DNA of 64,000 nucleotides from assembly GCF_003634105.1 (NCBI RefSeq), contig NZ_RBIQ01000007.1, forward strand, positions 620,001-684,000, read 5' to 3'. How positions within the stretch are numbered: the first letter of the stretch is position 1; each line of letters starts with the position of its first letter. A program made the translations under genes and the position numbers. Below, in pieces: positions 41,967-50,715 of this stretch. The notes below the pieces were generated by a model. That model saw only the letters and a list, made by a program, of their open reading frames with translations. It was not told the origin of the DNA and searched no databases. This DNA comes from Maribacter vaceletii (GTDB lineage Bacteria; Bacteroidota; Bacteroidia; Flavobacteriales; Flavobacteriaceae).

Positions 41967-42950
41967 CTATTTATTTACACTTATACTTACCGCCTCGCAA
42001 CTCTTTAAATCGGAATTTAAAATAATATCCTCAGAGGTAATAGTACCATCTGTAATTTTTAACGAAACTGTATTAGGAGGTGCGCTACCTAAATTATGGG
42101 CATACAAAAACAAATCGTTAGGTTTGTTTGGATCCACCTTAATTTTTATTTCTTTTTTCCAATAGGTTAAATAGTACTTAGATAATACAGGTTCCCCGTT
42201 TAAATAAATAGAAACAATATCGCCATCTTGCCTTCCGTGATCCCAGATATATACACTAATTTCTGTGCCTTCAAAAACTAAATCATTTACATAGGTAATA
42301 TTTCTGCCTACAAACTCTTCTCTAAGTTTAGGTTTTTCTGGTGTTGTATTTTCTTTTACAGCAACAGTTGTTTGCTTTTCTTTAGCTGCAGCCTTTTCTA
42401 TTCTCTTAGCCTCTTCTTTCTTTTTAGCATCTGCTAACTTTTTGGCTTTACGTTCTTCTTTCTTTAATTTTCTTAACTCTTTTTTAGATAAGTTCTCTGG
42501 CAAAACTTGCTTTGATTGTGCTGCGACAACCGCTTGTTCTGAAACTATAGGAGGGTTCTTGACTTCTTTTTGTATAGAAAAAAATGGTGTTGCAAATTTT
42601 GCTATTTTAAACTTATCATCCGGAAACAATTCTATACCCATTACTTTATAACGGTTTCCTGCACCAATATTTTTTGCAAATTTTATATGTGTTGCACTAC
42701 CAGTGTTAGGGAAAATGCCTAACTCTTGCACAACCATTTCATCACGTATAAGAAAAAATCGAATGTTTTTTTCACTACCTATATTTTGCGTAGACCACTC
42801 TAAAGAACCACCATCGGAAAGTTTCCAAACAGTAGCAGCATTTGGGCTTATAATATTTAATACAGACCTTTCTTGTGCATGTAATACATTACTATATACA
42901 CTAGCAAAAAACAACAATAAACTATAAAGGGGGAATATTTTAGTCTTCAT
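41967..42950 (-). CDS. Exported protein of unknown function with Lys/Ala coiled-coil
   Basis: 327 residues. Signal peptide (to VLHAQ); residues ~30-130 form an Ig/KRE9-like beta domain (ISPNAATVWKLSDGGSLEW), residues ~150-210 a Lys/Glu/Ala-rich helical coil, and ~225-327 a second beta domain (DGDIVSIYLNGEPVLSKY). The last domain occurs in various bacteroidete exported proteins. No catalytic motif is seen; an envelope or binding role is likely. It stands alone, opposite to the GH16 islet. Confidence 0.7.
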   Translation of the reverse strand: MKTKIFPLYSLLLFFASVYSNVLHAQERSVLNIISPNAATVWKLSDGGSLEWSTQNIGSEKNIRFFLIRDEMVVQELGIFPNTGSATHIKFAKNIGAGNRYKVMGIELFPDDKFKIAKFATPFFSIQKEVKNPPIVSEQAVVAAQSKQVLPENLSKKELRKLKKEERKAKKLADAKKKEEAKRIEKAAAKEKQTTVAVKENTTPEKPKLREEFVGRNITYVNDLVFEGTEISVYIWDHGRQDGDIVSIYLNGEPVLSKYYLTYWKKEIKIKVDPNKPNDLFLYAHNLGSAPPNTVSLKITDGTITSEDIILNSDLKSCEAVSISVNK

Positions 42951-43208
42951 TGGTAAATGGTTATAGGTAATCTTTTATATGTTTAGAATATACTAACGAT
43001 TGTAACCTCTAAATGTTTGATTATTGGTTGATTATTTTATTACAAAGCGTTATGAGACGAATATCGCAATAAAAAAACAAATATGCTTATGCCATTAAAA
43101 AGAAAAAATTCTTTGGCGAAATGTAGGTTCTAGAGGTTGCCTATATTTTTTAAAAGTGCAAAAATATAATTAGCAAAAAATACATTTAGTGGCAATCTTA
43201 TATAGTAA
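42951..43208. other. Intergenic region, no gene seen
   Basis: AT-rich, with stops in all frames I examined. The only structure noted is AACCTCTA at 43005-43012 with its complement TAGAGGTT at 43131-43138, too short and too far apart to interpret. Confidence 0.4.
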
Positions 43209-43802
43209 TTAATCGACTTTTTGTGTAAAATTAACTCCAAATAATAGAAAAAGAGAGATCTCTATCTTACCATCTAATTTATCTTTAAGTATAGAAAAAG
43301 CTTTTGTTATATGTGCCTCTACCGTTTTAATTGAGATATTTAAATATTCTGATATTTCCATATTGGTAAGCCCTTCCTTTTTACTAAGCGAAAAAATTTG
43401 CTTGCATTTAGGAGGTAATTTATCAACTTCCTTTGTTACTAATTGTATTATTTCTTCAATCTTTTTTTCGTCTATTTTTTCTATCTCTTGATGCAGGGCT
43501 TCATAATATTTCATTTGCAAAAGCATCATAGCTTTATCCTTTTTATAAGTGTTTACAAATTCATTATAAACAGACTTATAAAGAAAGCTCTGAATTGTAT
43601 ATTTATGATTTAACTTTTTACGATACTGCCAAGTCCTTAAAAAAACATTTTGAACAATATCCTGTGCCAAGCTATGGTCATCTACTAAAGTTAATGCATA
43701 AGCGTGTAACCGTCTATGATACTTATCTAATAAAAACATATAGGCTTTTTCCTCTCCTTTTCGTAAAGAATTTATGAGTAGCTTATTTTCGTTTAAATCC
43801 AT
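43209..43802 (-). CDS. ECF (FecI-like) RNA polymerase sigma factor
   Basis: About 197 residues. Sigma region 2 lies in LDDHSLAQDIVQNVFLRTWQYRKK and region 4 in LSKKEGLTNMEISEYLNISIKTVEAHITKA, the sigma-70 ECF pattern of the Bacteroidota PUL regulators. A longer start (43814) is possible; MDLNENKL fits the family N-terminus better. It is divergent from the FecR gene (43927) and would drive the SusC locus when released by FecR. Unusually for FecI/FecR pairs, the two genes face away from each other. Confidence 0.9.
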   Translation of the reverse strand: MDLNENKLLINSLRKGEEKAYMFLLDKYHRRLHAYALTLVDDHSLAQDIVQNVFLRTWQYRKKLNHKYTIQSFLYKSVYNEFVNTYKKDKAMMLLQMKYYEALHQEIEKIDEKKIEEIIQLVTKEVDKLPPKCKQIFSLSKKEGLTNMEISEYLNISIKTVEAHITKAFSILKDKLDGKIEISLFLLFGVNFTQKVD

Positions 43803-43926
43803 TATTAAAAACACTATTTTAATTTGACAACAAAACCTGCATAAGAATACGAATTTAAAAAAAAAATTAACAAAATGTTAGGGTATTAATATTTTGCCTT
43901 GTATTACTAGTAATAAAATTAGTTTA

Positions 43927-45093
43927 ATGATTACACCTAAAATTAAGAATATTCTTATTAAATTCATTAACAAATTTGCAAAAGGCAAAGAATTAGATGT
44001 ACTTAATACATGGGTTTCAAATTCTTCTAATGCACCTCTTTTTGAAAATTTTATAAAGGCACATTACGCCATTACTATTAGTATGAACAACCCAGATTCT
44101 AGTGAAATTAGAAAACGCTTACTTAAAGAAATTAGGAAAGACAAAAAGCTTATACACAAAAAAAGAGTTCAGTCAATATTTAAATATGCAGCAATATCTA
44201 TTCTTTTTATTGGTATTGGTTATTTTTTCCAAAATGCTTTTTTACAAAAAGAAACAAATAATATAGTTGTTCCAAAGGAAGAATTTATAACATTAGAACT
44301 TGAGAATGGAAATATACAAGTAATATCCGAGGATGGCTCCTCAACTGTTGTAGATGTTAATGGCAAAGTAGTTGGAGCACAACAAGGAGATAAGTTAATC
44401 TATAAAAATGATAAAAATGTTCAAAAATTAGTGTACAATAAATTAACCGTACCCTATGGGAAAAAATTTGATTTAATATTATCCGATGGTACAAGTGTAT
44501 TCTTAAACTCTGGTAGTTCTATAAAATACCCTGTTAAATTTATTAAGGGTCTTAATAGGCAAGTTTACTTAACTGGAGAAGCCTTTTTTGATGTAGCAAA
44601 AGATAAAACGCATCCTTTTGTTGTAGACACAAAAGAATTGAATGTACAAGTTTTAGGAACAAAATTTAATGTACAAACTTATGAAGAAGACTCACAGATT
44701 GATGTTATTTTAGTAGAAGGTAGTGTTGGTTTAGATTCTCAAAAAAAGCTTAATTATAAAGACAATGATGTTGTATTAGAACCTGGTTATAAAGGGTCTT
44801 ATAATAAAAGACACAAAAATATTACAACCAAAAAAGTTAATACTTCTATTTATACATCTTGGATGACAGGAACAGTAGTCTTTAGAAATACTCCATTTAG
44901 AGAGATTGTAAAAAAATTAGAACGACTATATAATGTAACTATTATTGTAAATAATAAAGACCTTATTGATAATGAGAATTTTAATGCAAGTATTGAAGTA
45001 GAAAATGAAACTATAGAACAAGTTTTAAACTGCTTTAACAAAGTCTATGAAATTGAATATAATATTATTAACAATGAAATTTTAATTAACTAA
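43927..45093 (+). CDS. FecR-family anti-sigma regulator
   Basis: About 388 residues. A cytosolic N-terminal ~85 residues, a membrane helix (YAAISILFIGIGYFF), the FecR domain (LTVPYGKKFDLILSDGTS) and a C-terminal DUF4974 segment. It spans the inner membrane, holds the ECF sigma factor, and receives a signal from the STN domain of the outer-membrane SusC. The frame allows ATG at 43894, but a promoter-like element (TATTTTG, 43889-43896) lies right at that codon, so I use 43927. SusC starts 143 bases after its stop. Confidence 0.88.
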   Translation: MITPKIKNILIKFINKFAKGKELDVLNTWVSNSSNAPLFENFIKAHYAITISMNNPDSSEIRKRLLKEIRKDKKLIHKKRVQSIFKYAAISILFIGIGYFFQNAFLQKETNNIVVPKEEFITLELENGNIQVISEDGSSTVVDVNGKVVGAQQGDKLIYKNDKNVQKLVYNKLTVPYGKKFDLILSDGTSVFLNSGSSIKYPVKFIKGLNRQVYLTGEAFFDVAKDKTHPFVVDTKELNVQVLGTKFNVQTYEEDSQIDVILVEGSVGLDSQKKLNYKDNDVVLEPGYKGSYNKRHKNITTKKVNTSIYTSWMTGTVVFRNTPFREIVKKLERLYNVTIIVNNKDLIDNENFNASIEVENETIEQVLNCFNKVYEIEYNIINNEILIN

Positions 45094-45144
45094 TAACTAA
45101 ACTATATGAATTAACTAACTCTTTTTTATTACCAATTGTCTAAT

Positions 45145-45179
45145 ACAAAAAATTGAGGAATGCTGGAACATCCCTCAAT
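45145..45179 (-). terminator. Hairpin in the fecR-susC gap, oriented for minus-strand termination
   Basis: ATTGAGGAATG-CTGGAA-CATCCCTCAAT at 45152-45179, a 10-bp stem with one mismatch. The T-run is on the minus strand (AAAAAATT at 45147-45154 on the plus), so it would terminate RNA made antisense to the susC leader. No minus-strand gene needs a terminator here. Confidence 0.4.
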
Positions 45180-45235
45180 CTAAATAAGGCAATTTATTTA
45201 CAAAAAATAAACTACCAAAAAAACACTCTTAAAGT

Positions 45236-48200
45236 ATGAAAAAACAACTTAATCCCGATGGTATTATTCCATGGGGAATCAAACTGAATTTAAAAATGAA
45301 GTTATCACTTCTTTTTCTTTTAACAACAGCGCTATCCTTACAGGCCAATCCTGCGTATTCACAAAAAAATAAAATTACCTTAAATTTAAAAAATGTTAGT
45401 GTTTCATCTGTAATTGATGAAATTGAAGCCAACTCAAAATTTAAGTTTATTTTTAAAACAAATGTAGTAAACTTAGATAGAAAAGTATCTATTAACGCTA
45501 ATAAGGAAGATATTAGTAATGTACTTAATAAAGTCTTTAAGAATACCAAAACATCTTTTGAAATAGATAGTAAAAAAATACTACTCTATAAATCCAAGAA
45601 GCCACCTACAATAGATTCTGATTTTTCTTCTAATAATCCCCAAAAAAGTATTAGTGGTGTTATTATAGACGAATTAGGACAGCCTTTACCGGGAGCTAGC
45701 ATTGTTGAAAAAGGTACTACAAATGGAGTTACCACAGACTTTGACGGAATCTTCTCTTTATCCTTAACAGGTGATAATCCTGTCTTGGTTGTTTCTTACA
45801 TTGGCTACTCTACTCAAGAAATTATAGTGGCAAATAAAACGCAACTAAATATTCAAATGCAACCAGATTCTGCTGCTTTAGAAGAGGTTGTTGTAGTTGG
45901 GTATGGAACACAGAAAAAAGAAACCATAACGGGTGCTGTTGCATCAGTTAAAGGGGTAGAACTTACCAAATCCCCAGCAGTGAACCTTACTAATAGTCTT
46001 GCTGGTAGAGTTCCTGGTTTATTTATTACACAAACAAGTGCAGAGCCAGGACGAGATGATGCAGACGTTAGAATTAGAGGTATAAATACATATAATAATT
46101 CCAATGCATTAGTTGTTATTGATGGTATTCCAGATAGAGCTGGAGGCTTGGCTCGTATAAACCCAGCCGATATTGATAATATATCTGTATTAAAAGATGC
46201 ATCTGCAGCTATATATGGAGCAAGAGCTGCAAACGGAGTAATTCTAGTTACTACAAAAAAAGGAAAGCAAGGCAGAACAGAAATTAGTTATTCTTTTAAC
46301 CAGGGTTGGTCAAAACCAACAGTACTTCCAGATATGGCAGATGCTCCTCAATATGCGGAGTTACTTAACGAATTAAGAGTTTATCAACTACCAACAAGCC
46401 AGTGGCAAGGGGCTACGGATGGGTTTTCTTCTTCAGGTACTTTTACACAACCAGATGGTACTGTAGTTAATGCACCATTTTCTCCACAGGAGATAGATTT
46501 ATTTAGAAGTGGTGAAGATCCTTGGAGGTATCCAAATACAAATTGGTTCGATGAAACATTTAAAACATCTGCACCTCAACAAAAACATAACTTTCAAGTT
46601 TCTGGAGGAGGGGAGAAAGTACAGTATATGACTTCTTTAGGCTACTTAAGTCAAGATGCAATTTATAAAAACTCTGCAACTGGATATGAGCAATATGACG
46701 CTAGATTAAACGTAAATATGAACATAAATGAACATGTTACATTTAACATGGGAATTATGCTAAGAGAAGAAATACGTAAAGCTCCAACAGAAAATGTGGA
46801 CGATATTTTTAGAATGCTAACTAGAGGTAGACCAACAGAAATTGCAACCTATCCTAATGGACTACCTGGGCCAGATATTGAAAACGGCCAGCAACCTATT
46901 GTAATAACAACTAATGCTACTGGTTATGATAGAGGAAAAAGTGATTTTTTACAAACTAATGGGGTTTTAGATATAGATATTCCATGGGTAGAAGGTTTGT
47001 CTTTACAAGGTACAGCAGCGATTGACAAAAGTTTTCATAACCAAAAAACATGGGTTACTCCATGGACCTTATATAGTTGGGATGGTTCTACTTTAGGAGC
47101 AGATGGTTTACCAGCATTAGAAGCTGGTCAAAAAGGGCCACCAGAACCTAACTTAACACAAATATCCTCTAATAGATTAAATATTTTTCTAGGAGCAAAC
47201 ATAAAGTATCAAAAAAGTATAGGTGATCATAATGTAGCGTTTCTTGCTGGATTAAATAAAGAGACTATTCAAGACGAGAATATGTTTGCATACAGAAGAT
47301 TTTTTATATCCTCTGCACTTGATAATTTAGACCAAGGTGGAGCTCTTGAGCAAAATAATGGTGGACTTTCCAATAGTGCAGCTAGATTAAATTATTTTGG
47401 ACGTGTTAATTATGATTTTAAAGAGAAATATTTATTAGAATTTCTTTGGAGATATGATGGTTCTTATGCATTTCCAGAAAGTAGCAGATACGGATTTTTT
47501 CCAGGTATTTCTGCAGGTTGGGTTGTTTCTGAAGAGAGTTTCTTAAAAGATAGTTCTTTTATAAATTTCTTGAAATTAAAAGGATCTTGGGGACAATTAG
47601 GAAATGATAGATATGATGCTGCTGATTTTCCAACAAATCAGTTTTTACCTACCTATGCCTTTGGCACATATACCATAAACGGAGCACAAACGACTACTTT
47701 AGCAGAAGCGGTAGTTCCTAATCCAGGAATAACTTGGGAAAAAGCTAATAACGTTAATATTGGTCTAGAAGCTAAATTTTTAGAAAGACATTTAACTTTA
47801 GAATTTGATGTATTTAAAAATGTCCGTACTGATATATTAACACAACCAAATGCTTCTTTACCTTCCTATACAGGAATATTCCCTCCTAGACAAAATATTG
47901 GAGAGGTAGAGAATAAAGGGTTCGATTTTACTGCAGCGTACTTTAATAGTAAAGGAGATTTTACTTATAACATTGCTGTTAATGGAGGTTTGGCCAAGAA
48001 TAAAATACTAAATATTGATGAGCCAGATGGTGTATTAGATCGTCAAAAAATAACAGGACGAACAATAGGTGCGCCATTAGTTTATGCTTATGATGGTGTT
48101 TTTGCTACGCAAGCAGATATTGATGCAGAAACATTAGATTATTCTGCGATTTCGAATAATTTAAGACCTGGCGATATGAAATTTAAAGATCTTTCTGGCG

Positions 48201-48718
48201 ATGGAGCAATAACCCCAGATGATCAATTTAGAACAGATAAGAGTGCTTTTAATATCCCAACTTTTATGGGAGGTGTAAACATTAAATTAGGCTATAAGAA
48301 TTTTGATGCCACCATCTTTATGCAAGGAGCAGCTGGTTCAAGCGTACAATTATTCTTTAATGAAGCAGGTGAAATAGGAAATTATACCGCCGACACCTAT
48401 AGAAACAGATGGTCTGTAAATAACCCAAGTTCAGTACATCCAAGAATTACCAATAGAGCAGATCAATACTTTAGTAGCGGTAATACGTATTGGATAGAAG
48501 ATACAGATTATTTAAGACTAAAAACTTTAGAACTAGGCTATACGTTCCCAGAAGAAATTGTTGGTATAGCAGGACTTAGTAAAGTTAGATTTTATGTAAG
48601 CGCATCAAATTTATTTACTATATCAGACACCACATTTGACCCTGAAGGGCTTCAAGCTGCTGGTAGAGATTACCCTAATCAAAAAATAATTAACACTGGA
48701 TTTAAAGTCTCATTTTAA
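45236..48718 (+). CDS. SusC/RagA-type TonB-dependent transporter with STN signalling domain
   Basis: 1160 residues. After the signal sequence come an STN (secretin/TonB N-terminal) domain (~45-115, ISVSSVIDEIEANSKFKFIF-like), a carboxypeptidase-regulatory-like domain (~135-205, GVIIDELGQPLPGASIVEKG), the plug with EEVVVVGYGTQKKE, and a 22-strand barrel ending KVSF. STN is the feature that lets FecR-coupled SusCs signal. It imports oligosaccharides with the SusD partner (next gene, 25 bases). The extra N-terminus (KKQLNPDGIIPWGI) before the hydrophobic stretch is a common feature in such STN-type SusCs. Confidence 0.94.
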   Translation: MKKQLNPDGIIPWGIKLNLKMKLSLLFLLTTALSLQANPAYSQKNKITLNLKNVSVSSVIDEIEANSKFKFIFKTNVVNLDRKVSINANKEDISNVLNKVFKNTKTSFEIDSKKILLYKSKKPPTIDSDFSSNNPQKSISGVIIDELGQPLPGASIVEKGTTNGVTTDFDGIFSLSLTGDNPVLVVSYIGYSTQEIIVANKTQLNIQMQPDSAALEEVVVVGYGTQKKETITGAVASVKGVELTKSPAVNLTNSLAGRVPGLFITQTSAEPGRDDADVRIRGINTYNNSNALVVIDGIPDRAGGLARINPADIDNISVLKDASAAIYGARAANGVILVTTKKGKQGRTEISYSFNQGWSKPTVLPDMADAPQYAELLNELRVYQLPTSQWQGATDGFSSSGTFTQPDGTVVNAPFSPQEIDLFRSGEDPWRYPNTNWFDETFKTSAPQQKHNFQVSGGGEKVQYMTSLGYLSQDAIYKNSATGYEQYDARLNVNMNINEHVTFNMGIMLREEIRKAPTENVDDIFRMLTRGRPTEIATYPNGLPGPDIENGQQPIVITTNATGYDRGKSDFLQTNGVLDIDIPWVEGLSLQGTAAIDKSFHNQKTWVTPWTLYSWDGSTLGADGLPALEAGQKGPPEPNLTQISSNRLNIFLGANIKYQKSIGDHNVAFLAGLNKETIQDENMFAYRRFFISSALDNLDQGGALEQNNGGLSNSAARLNYFGRVNYDFKEKYLLEFLWRYDGSYAFPESSRYGFFPGISAGWVVSEESFLKDSSFINFLKLKGSWGQLGNDRYDAADFPTNQFLPTYAFGTYTINGAQTTTLAEAVVPNPGITWEKANNVNIGLEAKFLERHLTLEFDVFKNVRTDILTQPNASLPSYTGIFPPRQNIGEVENKGFDFTAAYFNSKGDFTYNIAVNGGLAKNKILNIDEPDGVLDRQKITGRTIGAPLVYAYDGVFATQADIDAETLDYSAISNNLRPGDMKFKDLSGDGAITPDDQFRTDKSAFNIPTFMGGVNIKLGYKNFDATIFMQGAAGSSVQLFFNEAGEIGNYTADTYRNRWSVNNPSSVHPRITNRADQYFSSGNTYWIEDTDYLRLKTLELGYTFPEEIVGIAGLSKVRFYVSASNLFTISDTTFDPEGLQAAGRDYPNQKIINTGFKVSF

Positions 48719-48743
48719 ATTTAGCACCAAAAAAAACAGACAT

Positions 48744-50579
48744 ATGAAAAATAATAGTTTTATGTGCTTACTGACTTTACTATTTATAACAGTAAGTTGC
48801 AACGATGATTTTACGAATATAACACCTACAGATGGTGCTCCAGAGTCCGCCATATGGAATGATCCTGGTTTAGCTGCAGCAGCAGTTACTAATGTGTACG
48901 AAAATTTATTAACCGGAGGATTTGGACCAGAAATGTTATCGTCTTTAACAGATGAATCTGTGTATATACATACGGGGTCTAGTCTTAATACAACAACAGA
49001 AGGACGAGCAAACTCTAGTAATACTGGATTTATTGCTCAAGAAAACCAATGGGATTATATCTTCGTAGGTGTAAGAAACGCTAATTTGGCTATTAAAGGA
49101 TTACAAGAAGGAGATATAGGCGATGATGCTCTAAAAGATAGGTTGTTAGGAGAAGCTACATTCTTAAGAGCTTTTTATTACCATAAATTAGTACGATTTT
49201 ATGGAGGGGTGCCAATTATAGAAACCCCTTTTGACTTAGACTCCGAGTTTACTAATCCAAGAAATACTTATGAAGAATGTATAGAATTTATTGTAAAAGA
49301 TTGTGACGCTGCATTTAGCTTATTAGACGGAGAAAGTATGGATGGCGGAAGAGCAACTGCTGATGCTGCCTTAGCTCTTAAAGCAAGAATGTTAATGGAT
49401 GCTGCAAGTGATTTACATGATGCCTCTATAGCAACAGCAAATTCTTCATTACTTAGTGGTTTTTCTAATTACGAAATTCTTGGGTACACATCTGGGGATC
49501 AACAAGCTCGTTGGGTAAGAGCAAAAAATGCAGCGCAAGCTGTTTTAGATTATACTACTGGTTATAAAACTGGGTTATCTGCTCCTGAATCTTTGGAAGA
49601 TGCAAAGGAGAACTATATAAGCGTTTCTCTTGCTCAAAATGGTGGAGAAGCAGATATATTATGGGAAAGACAATTTAATACAGAAGGTGATGAATGGGGA
49701 GGTAAACGAATAGGTCTTTTTAATGGGCCAAATGGATACCATAACTGGGCAGGAAATGTGCCTATTCAAAATTTAATTGATGCCTATGCTATGGAAGATG
49801 GTTCTGATTTTGATTGGGATAACCCAACTCATGCTGCTGCACCTTATGAAAACAGAGAGCCTAGATTTTATGCAAGTATATTATATGATGGTGCAGATTG
49901 GAAACCTAGAACGGATGATGTGGCATCTAGAGATCCTGCAAACCAAGTACAGACTGGATCCTATGAAATTAATAGTGGAGTATGGCCAGGATTAGATACA
50001 AGAGAAGGTCCTGTAGAAGATTGGAATGGTACAAGAACGGGATATTATGTAAGAAAATTTATAAATAATGACCCGAGTATAGTAGATTTTCAACAATTTC
50101 AAACCATACCATGGCCATTTTTTAGATATACAGAGGCTATGCTTAATTTTGTAGAAACGTGTATAGAAACAGGAGATGAAGCAAATGCAATTGCATGGCT
50201 AAACAAAGTTCGTTATAGAGCAGGTTTACCAGCCATTTCTGCTACTGGAGAAGATTTAGTTACAGCGTATAAGAAAGAGCGTAGAGTAGAATTGGCTTAT
50301 GAAGAATCTAGATATCATGATATTAGAAGATGGATGGTTGCCGATGAAACACATGGTGCACCTGTAAAAATAATTAATGTAGCTGGAGCCTTAAAAGCTG
50401 GAGCGAGTGTGGATACATATGCATATGATAAGGATAACTACGATTATACGTATACAGTACAAGATATAGACCCAGGTTTCGAAAATAGAGTATGGTTAGA
50501 TAAAATGTATTATTTACCAATTCATATTTCCCAGATACAGGCTGACCCAAGTTTGGTTCAGAATCCTGGTTACGAGTAA
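48744..50579 (+). CDS. SusD/RagB-family glycan-binding lipoprotein
   Basis: 611 residues. Lipoprotein signal (LFITVSCNDDF), the helical SusD core (TEGRANSSNTGFIAQENQWDYIF, FLRAFYYHKLVRFYGGVPII) and the C-terminal TYKKERRVELAYEESRYHDIRRW block that is highly conserved in SusD. It caps the SusC barrel and binds oligosaccharide at the cell surface. It follows SusC by 25 bases. Confidence 0.95.
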   Translation: MKNNSFMCLLTLLFITVSCNDDFTNITPTDGAPESAIWNDPGLAAAAVTNVYENLLTGGFGPEMLSSLTDESVYIHTGSSLNTTTEGRANSSNTGFIAQENQWDYIFVGVRNANLAIKGLQEGDIGDDALKDRLLGEATFLRAFYYHKLVRFYGGVPIIETPFDLDSEFTNPRNTYEECIEFIVKDCDAAFSLLDGESMDGGRATADAALALKARMLMDAASDLHDASIATANSSLLSGFSNYEILGYTSGDQQARWVRAKNAAQAVLDYTTGYKTGLSAPESLEDAKENYISVSLAQNGGEADILWERQFNTEGDEWGGKRIGLFNGPNGYHNWAGNVPIQNLIDAYAMEDGSDFDWDNPTHAAAPYENREPRFYASILYDGADWKPRTDDVASRDPANQVQTGSYEINSGVWPGLDTREGPVEDWNGTRTGYYVRKFINNDPSIVDFQQFQTIPWPFFRYTEAMLNFVETCIETGDEANAIAWLNKVRYRAGLPAISATGEDLVTAYKKERRVELAYEESRYHDIRRWMVADETHGAPVKIINVAGALKAGASVDTYAYDKDNYDYTYTVQDIDPGFENRVWLDKMYYLPIHISQIQADPSLVQNPGYE

Positions 50580-50598
50580 GTTGAGAGTTAGTTTTGAG

Positions 50599-50640
50599 AA
50601 CGGCTCAATATCATTTTACAATGAGGTTGGGTCGTTTTTG
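50599..50640 (+). terminator. Imperfect terminator after susD
   Basis: AACGGCTCAATATCAT-TTTACA-ATGAGGTTGGGTCGTTTTTG: a long stem with mismatches ending in five T. It could reduce rather than stop transcription into the next gene. Confidence 0.55.
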
Positions 50641-50715
50641 TTTATAATAGTTTTAAATCCGTAATGTTACAAGTACATTTTATATTAGTAGTGTGAAAAA
50701 ATTGAAAATAAATTT

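Noticed and set aside
43005-43138. 8-bp complementary strings AACCTCTA / TAGAGGTT
   Set aside because: Too short for the 118-base separation to be meaningful in AT-rich DNA.
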